64,000 bases of DNA, taken from Hanleya hanleyi (taxonomy: Eukaryota > Mollusca > Polyplacophora > Lepidopleurida > Hanleyidae). The notes under the pieces are model-generated. The model did not search any database. It was given only the letters and a program-made list of their open reading frames with translations, and was not told where the DNA came from. A program made the translations under genes and the position numbers. Of the stretch, positions 56,320 through 64,000 are shown piece by piece (position 1 is the stretch's first letter; each line of letters opens with the position of its first letter). Location: contig JAVTVY010051539.1 in NCBI GenBank assembly GCA_036873755.1, positions 1 through 64,000 of the forward strand, read 5' to 3'.

Positions 56320-59300
56320 ATATTATGGTAGGTAAGTTCAGGTACTAATCCCTCTATATCATACTATATAGGGTAGGTAAGTTCACGTACTAGTCTCTCT
56401 ATATCATAATATATAGGGTAGGTCAGTTCACTTACTGGTCTCTCTATATCATAATACACAGCGTAGGTAAGTTCACGTACTAATCCCTCTATATCATAAT
56501 ATATGGGATAGGTAAGTTCACGTACTGGTATCTCTATATCATAATATATAAGGTAGGTAAGTTCACGTACTAGTCTCTCTATGTCATAATATATAGGGTA
56601 GGTAAGTTCACGTACTGGTCTCTCTATATCATAATATATAGGGTAGGTAAGTTCACGTACTAATCCCTCTATATCATAATGTATAGGGTAGGTAAGTTCA
56701 CGTACTAGTCCCTCTATATCATAAGGTATAGGGTAGGCAATTTCTGGTCTCTCTATATCATAATATATAGGGTAGCTATGTTCGCGTACTGGTCCGTCTA
56801 TATCATAATATATAGGATAGGTAAGTTCGCGTATTAATCTCTACATCATAAAATATAGGGTAGGTAAGTTCAGGTACTGGTCCCACTGTATCACAATAGA
56901 TAGCGTAGGTAAGTTCACGTACTGGTCTCTCTATATCATAATATATAGGGTAGGTAAGTTCACGTACTAATCCCTCTATATCATAATATATAGGCTAGGT
57001 AAGTTCACGAACTGGTTTCTCTATATCATATTAGGTAGGGTAGGTAAGTTCACGTGCTGTTCCCACTATATCATAATATATAGGGTAGGTAAGTTCACGT
57101 CCTAAACCCTCTATATCATAATATATAGGCTAGGTAAATTCACGTACTGGTTTCTCTATATCATAATAGATAGGGTAGGTAAGTTCACGTACTGGTGCCA
57201 CTATATCATAATATATAGGATAGGTAAGTTCACGCACTAATCCCTCTATATCATAATATATAGGATAGTTAAGTTCACGTACTAATCTCTCTATATCATA
57301 ATATATAGGGTAGGTAAGTTCACGTACTGGTTTCTCTATATCATAATATAAAGTGTAGGTAAGTTCACGTACTGATCCACGTACTGGTCTCTCTATATCA
57401 TAATATATAGGATAGGTAAGTTGACGTATTAATCCCTCTATATCATAATATATAGGATAAGTTAGTTCAAGTACTAATCTCTCTATATCATAATGCATAG
57501 TATAGGTAAGTTCACGGATTGGTCTCTATATCATAATATACAGGATAGGTTAGTTCAAGGACTAATCCCTCTATATCATAATATATAGGGTAGGTAAGTT
57601 CACGTACATATCCGACTATATCGTAATATATAGGGTAGGTAAGTTCACGTACTGGTTTCTCTATATCATAATATATAGGCTAGGTAAGTTCACGGCCTGG
57701 TCTTGCTATATCATAATATATAGGGTAGGTAAGTTCACGTACTGGTTTCTCTATATAATATATAGGATAGGTAAGTTCACGGCCTAATATCTCTATATCA
57801 GAATATATAGGCTAGGTAAGTTCACGTACTGGTTTCTCTATATCATAGTATATATGGTAGGTAAGTTCACGTACTGGTCTCTCTATATCATAATATATAG
57901 GGTAGGTAAGTTCACGTACTGGTCTCTCTATATCATAATATATAGGTTAGGTAAGTTCACGTACTGGTTTCTCTATATAATATATAGGATAGGTAAGTTC
58001 ACGTACTAATCTCTCTATATCAGAATATATAGACTAGGTATGTTCACGTACTGGTTTCTCTGTATCATAGTATATATGGTAGGTAAGTTCACGTACTGGT
58101 CTCTCTATATCATAATATATAGGGTAGGTAAGTTCACGTACTGGTTTCTCTATATCATAATATATAGGCTAGGTAAGTTCACGTACTGGTTTCTCTATAT
58201 AATATATAGGATAGGTAAGTTCACGTACTAATCTCTCTATATCATAATATATAGGCTAAGTAAGTTCACGTACTGGTTTCTCTATATCATAATATATAGG
58301 GTAGGTCAGTTCACTTACTGGTCTCTCCATATCATAATACACAGCGTAGGTAAGTTCACGTACTAATTCCTCTATATCGTAATATATGGGATAGGTAAGT
58401 TCACGTTCGGGTATCTCTATAACATAATATATAAGGTAGGTAAGTTCACGTATTAATCTCTCTATGTCATAATATATAGGCTAGGTAAGTTCCTGTACTG
58501 GTTTCTCTATGTCATAATATATAGGGTAGGTAAGTTCACGTACTGGTCCCACTATATCACAATAGATAGCGTAGGTAAGTTCACGTACTGGTCTCTCTAT
58601 ATCATAATATATAGGATAGGTAAGTTCACGCACTAATCTCTCTATATCATAATATATAGGGTAGGTGTGTTCACGTCCTGGTTTCTCAATATCATATTAT
58701 AAAGTGTAGGTAAGTTCACGTACTGGTCTTGCTATACCATAATTTATAGGGTAGGTAAGTTCACGTACTGGTCTCTCTATATCATAATATATAGGATAGG
58801 TAAGTTCACGTACTAATCCCTCTATATCATAATATACAGGATAAGTCAGTTCAAGTACTAATCTCTCTATATCATAATGTATAGTATAGGTAAGTTCACG
58901 GATTGGTCTCTATATCATAATATAAACGATAGGTTAGTTGAGATACTAATCCCTCTATATCATAATATATAGGGTAGGTAAGTTAACGTACATATCCGTC
59001 TATATCGTAATATATAGGGTAGGTAAGTTCACGTACTGGTTTCTCTATATCATAATATATAGGCTAGGTAAGTTCACGTACTGGTCTTGTTATATCATAA
59101 TATATAGGGTAGGTAAGTTCACGAACTGGTTTCTATATATCATAGTATATATGGTAGGTAAGTTCACGTATTGGTCTCTCTATATCATAATATATAGGGT
59201 AGGTAAGTTCACGTACTGGTTTCTCAATATCATAATATATAGGCTAGGTAAGTTCACGTACTGGTCTTGTTATATCATAATGTATAGGGTAGGTAAGTTC

Positions 59301-62300
59301 ACGTACTGGTTTCTCTATATAATATATAGGATAGGTAGTTTCACGTACTAATCTCTCTATATCAGATTATATAGGCTAGGTAAGTTGACGTACTCGTTTC
59401 TTGATATTATAGTATATATGGTAGGTGAGTTCACGTACTGGTCTCTCTATATCATAATATATAGGGTAGATAAGTTGACGTACTGGTCTCTCTATATCAT
59501 ATTATACTGGGTAGGTAAGTACACGTACTAATCTCTCTATATCATAATATATAGGCTAGGTAAGTTCAGGTGCTGGTTTCTCTATATCATAATATATAGG
59601 GTAGGTCAGTTCACTTACTGGTCTCTCCATATCATAATACACAGCGTAGGTAAGTTCACGTACTAATCCCTCTATATGATAATATGTAAGGTAGGTAAGT
59701 TCACGTACTAATCTCTCTATGTCATAATATACAGGCTAGGTAAGTTCACGTACTGGTCTCTCTATATCATAATATATTGGGTAGGTAAGTACACGTACTA
59801 ATCTCTCTATATCATAATATATAGGCTAGGTAAGTTCACGTGCTGGTTTCTCTATATCATAATATATAGGGTAGGTCAGTTCACTTACTGGTCTCTCTAT
59901 ATCATAATACACAGCGTAGGTAAGTTCACGTTCTAATCCCTCTATATCGTAATATATGGGATAGGTAAGTTCACGTACTGGTCTCTCCATATCATAATAT
60001 ATAGGGTAAGTAAGTTCACGTACTAGTCTCTCTATATTATAATATATAGCGTAGGTAAGGTCACGTACTAGTCAGTCTATATAAAAAATGTATTGCTCAG
60101 GTACCTTCACGTACTAATCAAGCTATATCATAACATATAAGGTAGGAAAGTTCACGCACTCAACGCTCTATATCATAACATATTATGGTAGGTAAGTTCA
60201 GGTACTAATCCCTCTATATCATACTATATAGGGTAGATAAGTTCACGTACTAGTCTCTCTATATCATAATATATAGGGTAGGTCAGTTCACGTACTGGTA
60301 TCTCTATATCATAATATATAAGGTAGGTAAGTTCACGTAATAGTCTCTCTATATCATAATATATAGGGTAGGTAAGTTCACGTACTGGTCTCTCTATATC
60401 ATAATATATAGGGTAGGTAAGTTCACGTACTAATCCATCTATATCATAATATATAGGGTAGGTAAGTTCACGTACTATTCCCTCTATATCATAAGGTATA
60501 GGGTAGGTAATTTCTGGTCTCTCTATATCATAATATATAGGGTAGGTAAGTTCACGTACTGGTCTCTCTATATCATAATATATTGGGTAGGTAAGTTCAC
60601 GTACTGGTTTCTCTATATCATAATATATAGGCTAGGTAAGTTCACGTACTGGTTTCTCTATATAATATATAGGATAGGTAAGTTCACGTACTAATCTCTC
60701 TATCATAATATATAGGCTAGGTAAGTTCACATACTGGCTTCTCTATATCATAATATATAGGGTAGGTTATTTCACTTACTGGTCTCTCCATATCATAATA
60801 CACAGCGTAGATAAGTTCACGTGCTCATCCCTCTATATCGTAATATATGGGATAGGTAAGTTCACGTTCTGGTATCTCTATATCATAATATATAAGGTAG
60901 GTAAGTTCACGCACTAATCTCTCTATATCATAATATATAGCCTAGGTAAGTTCACGTACTGGTTTCTCTATATCTTAATATATAGTGTGGGAAAGTTCAC
61001 GTACTGGTCTCTCTATATCATAATATATGGGTGAGGTAAGTTCACGTACTATTCCCGCTATATCATAATATATAGGATAGGTTAGTTCAAGTACAATCTC
61101 TCTATATCATAATGTATAGTATAGGTAAGTTCAGGGACTGGTCTCTCTATAGCATAATATATAGGTTAGGTTAGTTCAAGTACTAATCCCTCTATATCAT
61201 AATATATAGGATAGGTAAGTTCACGTACTAATCTCTCCATATCATAATACATAGGGAAGGTAAGTTCGCGCACTGGTCTTGCTATATCATAATATATAGA
61301 GTAGGTAAGTTCACGTACTGGTCTCTCTATATCATAATATATAGGGTAGGTAAGTTCAAGTACTAATCCCTCAATATCATAATATATAGCATAGGTTAGT
61401 TCAAGTACTAATCTTTCTATATCATAATGTATAGTATAGGTAAGTTCACGGACTGATCTCAAAATATCATAATATATAGGATAGGCTAGTTCAAGTACTA
61501 ATCCCTCTATATCATAATATATAGGATAGGTATGTTCACGTACTAATCTGTCTATATCATAATATATAGGGTAGATAAGTTCACGTTCTGGTTTCTCTAT
61601 ATCATAATGTATATGGTAGGTAGGTTCACGGACTGGTCTCTCTATATCATAATATATAGGGTAGGTAAGTTCACGTACTAATCCCTCTATATCATAATAT
61701 ATAGGGTAGGTAAGTTCACGTACATCTCCGTCTATATCGTAATATATAGGGTAGGTAAGTTCACGTACTGGTTTCTCTATATCATAATATATAGGCTAGG
61801 TAAGTTCACGTACTGGTCTTGCTATATCATAATATATAGGGTAGTTAAGTTCACGTACTGGTTTCTCTATATCATAATATAAAGTGTAGGTAAGTTCACG
61901 TACTGGTCTTGCTATATCATAATTTATAGGGTAGGTAAGTTCACGTACTGGTCTCTCTATATCATAATATATAGGATAGGTAAGTTGACGTACTAATCCC
62001 TCTATATCATAATATATAGGATAAGTTAGTTCAAGTACTAATCTCTCTATATCATAATGTATAGTAGAGGTAAGTTCACGGACTGGTCTCCATATCATAA
62101 TATAAAGGATAGGTTAGTTGAAGTACTAATCCCTCTATATCATAATATATAGGGTAGGTAAGATCACGTACATATCCGTCTATATCGTAATATATAGGGT
62201 AGATAAGTTAACGTACTGGATTCTCTATATCATAATATATGGGCTAGGTAAGTTCACGTACTGGTCTTGTTATATCATAATATATAGGGTAGGTAAGTTC

Positions 62301-62742
62301 TCGTATTGGTTTCTCTATATAATATATAGGATAGGTAAGTTCACGTACTAATCTCTCTATATCATAATATATAGGATAGGTTAGTTCAAGTACTAATCTT
62401 TCTATATCATAATGTATAGTATAGTTAAGTTCACGGACTGGTCTCTAAATATCATAATATACAGGATAGGTTAGTTCAAATACTAATCCCTCTATATCAT
62501 AATATATAGGATAGGTATGTTCACGTACTAATCTCTCTATATCATAATATATAGGGTAGATAAGTTCACGTTCTGGTTTCTCTATATCAAAATGTATATG
62601 GTAGGTAAGCTCACGTACTGGTCGTGCTATACCATAATATATAGGGTAGGTAAGTTCACTTACTGGTATATCTGTATCATAAGATATAGGGTAGGTAAGT
62701 TCATGTACCAACCCCTCTATATCATAACATATAGGGTAGTTT
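56320..62742 (+). repeat. 45-bp minisatellite, main array
   Basis: Roughly 140 units of 45 bp, occasionally shorter by deletion, carry GGTAGGTAAGTTCACGTACT followed by GGT or AAT variants and CTCTATATCATAATATATAG. Because 45 is a multiple of three, one frame is kept over several units: the - strand reads a 15-residue repeat (RELTYPIYYDIE plus three residues) for up to 122 residues, and the + strand a related one. Stops and indels break it often, and no signal peptide or start context is seen, so it is not called as coding. Variant units occur in repeated order, showing block duplication. Confidence 0.93.
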
Positions 62743-62744
62743 GC

Positions 62745-63010
62745 CCCTTACAAAAAAATCTTATAGGATCCTATAAGATTCTGAAAAATCCTATAAGATT
62801 CTGAGAAATCTTATAAGATTCTAAAAAATCCTATAAGATTCTGAAAAATCCTATAAGATTCTGAGAAAATCTTATAAGATTCTAAGAAATCCTATAAGAT
62901 TAAAAAAAATCCTATAAGATTCTCAAAAGTCTTATAAGATTCTAAAAAAATCCTGTAAGATTCTGAAAAAAAAATCCTATTCGATTTAATAGGATAGAAA
63001 TATAAAAATC
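62745..63010 (+). repeat. Palindromic 20-23 bp minisatellite
   Basis: After CCCTTACAAAAAAATC come about ten units built on AATCYTATAAGATT, a 14-base palindrome when Y is T, separated by CTGAAA or CTAAAAA. It follows the 45-bp array directly and is related to 33362-33600. Confidence 0.85.
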
Positions 63011-63060
63011 CTATTGGATTTAATATGACACTCCATAGGATCAATTGTATGAATGATATT

Positions 63061-63252
63061 AAGAAGAGTGGAAATTGATCCCGCTCAAGTATTTCAGAGA
63101 TTCACACAAGTTAATTGAATGAAGTAATTGAATGTATTTTCACCCAAACATATTTTGCCCACCACTTCAGCGATTTATTGACTTGAGCAAAATCCACCCA
63201 ACTTGATACCTGACTTCATTCAACTTGAGTGGGATCAATTTCCACTCTTCTT
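63061..63252. mobile_element. MITE-like foldback
   Basis: A 29-base terminal inverted repeat starting AAGAAGAGTGGAAATTGATC, with one mismatch, encloses about 134 bases. Inner GAATGAAGT words are also inverted. No clear target duplication is visible and there is no coding capacity. Confidence 0.75.
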
Positions 63253-63254
63253 GA

Positions 63255-64000
63255 GAAAAACTAATTTAACGTTTTTAGAGAGTGATGTTTATGCGGTCTT
63301 CAGTCAAGACAAATATATCTAAAATGCATTTTTGCTTAATCAGGACAGATCCGTGAATTGCCGAGTTGCATTTGGTTTTGAAGTGAAATTGTTCTCTGGT
63401 GTACCAGAACCGGCGGTGTGATATACACAAGTTGATGAGACATCGAATTCTAAAATTATCCACTGATTGTTTTCAGTTTAGTATATTCAATAACGATCTT
63501 AAATGTGGTACTGTACGGTAATTATATATATATGAAGCTACACTGGTAACAGCTCATTACATTAACGAACGTACGAGTTGATCAACAACACACATACATG
63601 TACATGATGATAATACACCAATAAATCTAGGCTAAAATTGTTCAAAAGGAAAACAAATGATTACCGTCTACATTGCAACATATAACTAAAGTTCAAGAAT
63701 GGAATGATTACATGCATATGACAAAATAACCAATAAATACATTCTATTATTAGGAAAGTATTATTCATTCCCATGATAGATAAGCACATAAATCATCATG
63801 CAATGTTTTATAAAGAAATCGAATATACCGGTGATCCAATGAGTCCACATGCCGGTTTGAGGCCTAGAACACACCACATTGCTAACGGAAACCAGCTGAG
63901 AGCCGTTTTGATCTCCCTTGATCAGGGGATCCCCCGTGATTGCAGATGGTTAAACAGAGCGACATGACGTTCGCTACCACAAAACTACTTTCTTTATTTG
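63255..64000. other. No feature recognised
   Basis: AT-rich sequence with ATGTACATG-like runs. The 64-residue frame at 63773-63967 has no recognised domain. Confidence 0.4.

Noticed and set aside
56320..62742. A CRISPR-like array of regular repeats
   Set aside because: Units are contiguous 45-bp repeats with no unique spacers, and the context is animal DNA.
1..64000. A previously undescribed defence or biosynthetic gene system
   Set aside because: No operon, multi-gene cluster or recognisable enzyme set exists in the window; everything with a recognisable domain is mobile-element derived apart from the THAP fragment.

Overview
This window reads as intergenic or heterochromatin-like DNA of an animal nuclear genome, not of a prokaryote. 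It is AT-rich, has no long continuous gene, and is packed with decayed retroelements, DNA-transposon ends, tRNA-derived SINEs, minisatellites and two large tandem arrays. The invertebrate-type reverse transcriptase family, the THAP zinc finger, the LINE gag-like ORF1 and RNase H, and a SINE-like block at about 55190-55352 that resembles a SINE I remember from gastropod and bivalve sequences all point to a marine invertebrate, most likely a mollusc. That assignment is from memory, not from a search.

Layout. 1-4.6 kb: G-rich tracts and tRNA-derived SINEs. 4.69-6.6 kb: a short array of a ~157 bp satellite plus ~850 bp of flank (block A). 7.3-10.8 kb: tRNA-like and reverse transcriptase (RT) fragments. 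10.9-12.4 kb: LINE ORF1 remnant and a fragment of another element's protein. 13.1-14.1 kb: ~165 bp tandem repeat (block B). 14.5-15.5 kb: LINE RNase H remnant, then a THAP domain on the opposite strand broken by a frameshift. 17.5-21.4 kb: TGATCCA-rich clusters and a tandem duplication. 22.7-25.6 kb: two head-to-tail RT copies, including the best RT frame. 27.2-28.3 kb: a possible small spliced transcript with repeated CACCCGGTG motifs. 28.6-30.0 kb: inverted RT fragments and an inverted block B. 30.95-32.3 kb: two long palindromes. 33.4-36.4 kb: an RT copy split by a 2.06 kb element with PIF/Harbinger-like ends. 36.4-38.6 kb: SINE, foldback and a possible membrane-protein remnant. 38.5-51.5 kb: block A again, inverted, with the satellite grown to about 10 kb and interrupted by an RT insertion. 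51.7-62.7 kb: an array of a 45 bp minisatellite, interrupted by a 4.1 kb nested transposon complex. 62.7-63.3 kb: palindromic minisatellite and a foldback MITE.

The most useful observations are structural. Three insertions can be defined because an empty counterpart or interrupted host copy is present in the window: the RT insertion in the satellite, the 4.1 kb insertion in the 45 bp array, and the PIF-like element inside an RT copy. The 3-prime region of the RT family carries a short hairpin whose stem changes on both sides between subfamilies while its loop is nearly constant, which suggests a selected RNA structure. No complete, confidently functional protein-coding gene, rRNA, true tRNA or CRISPR array was found.
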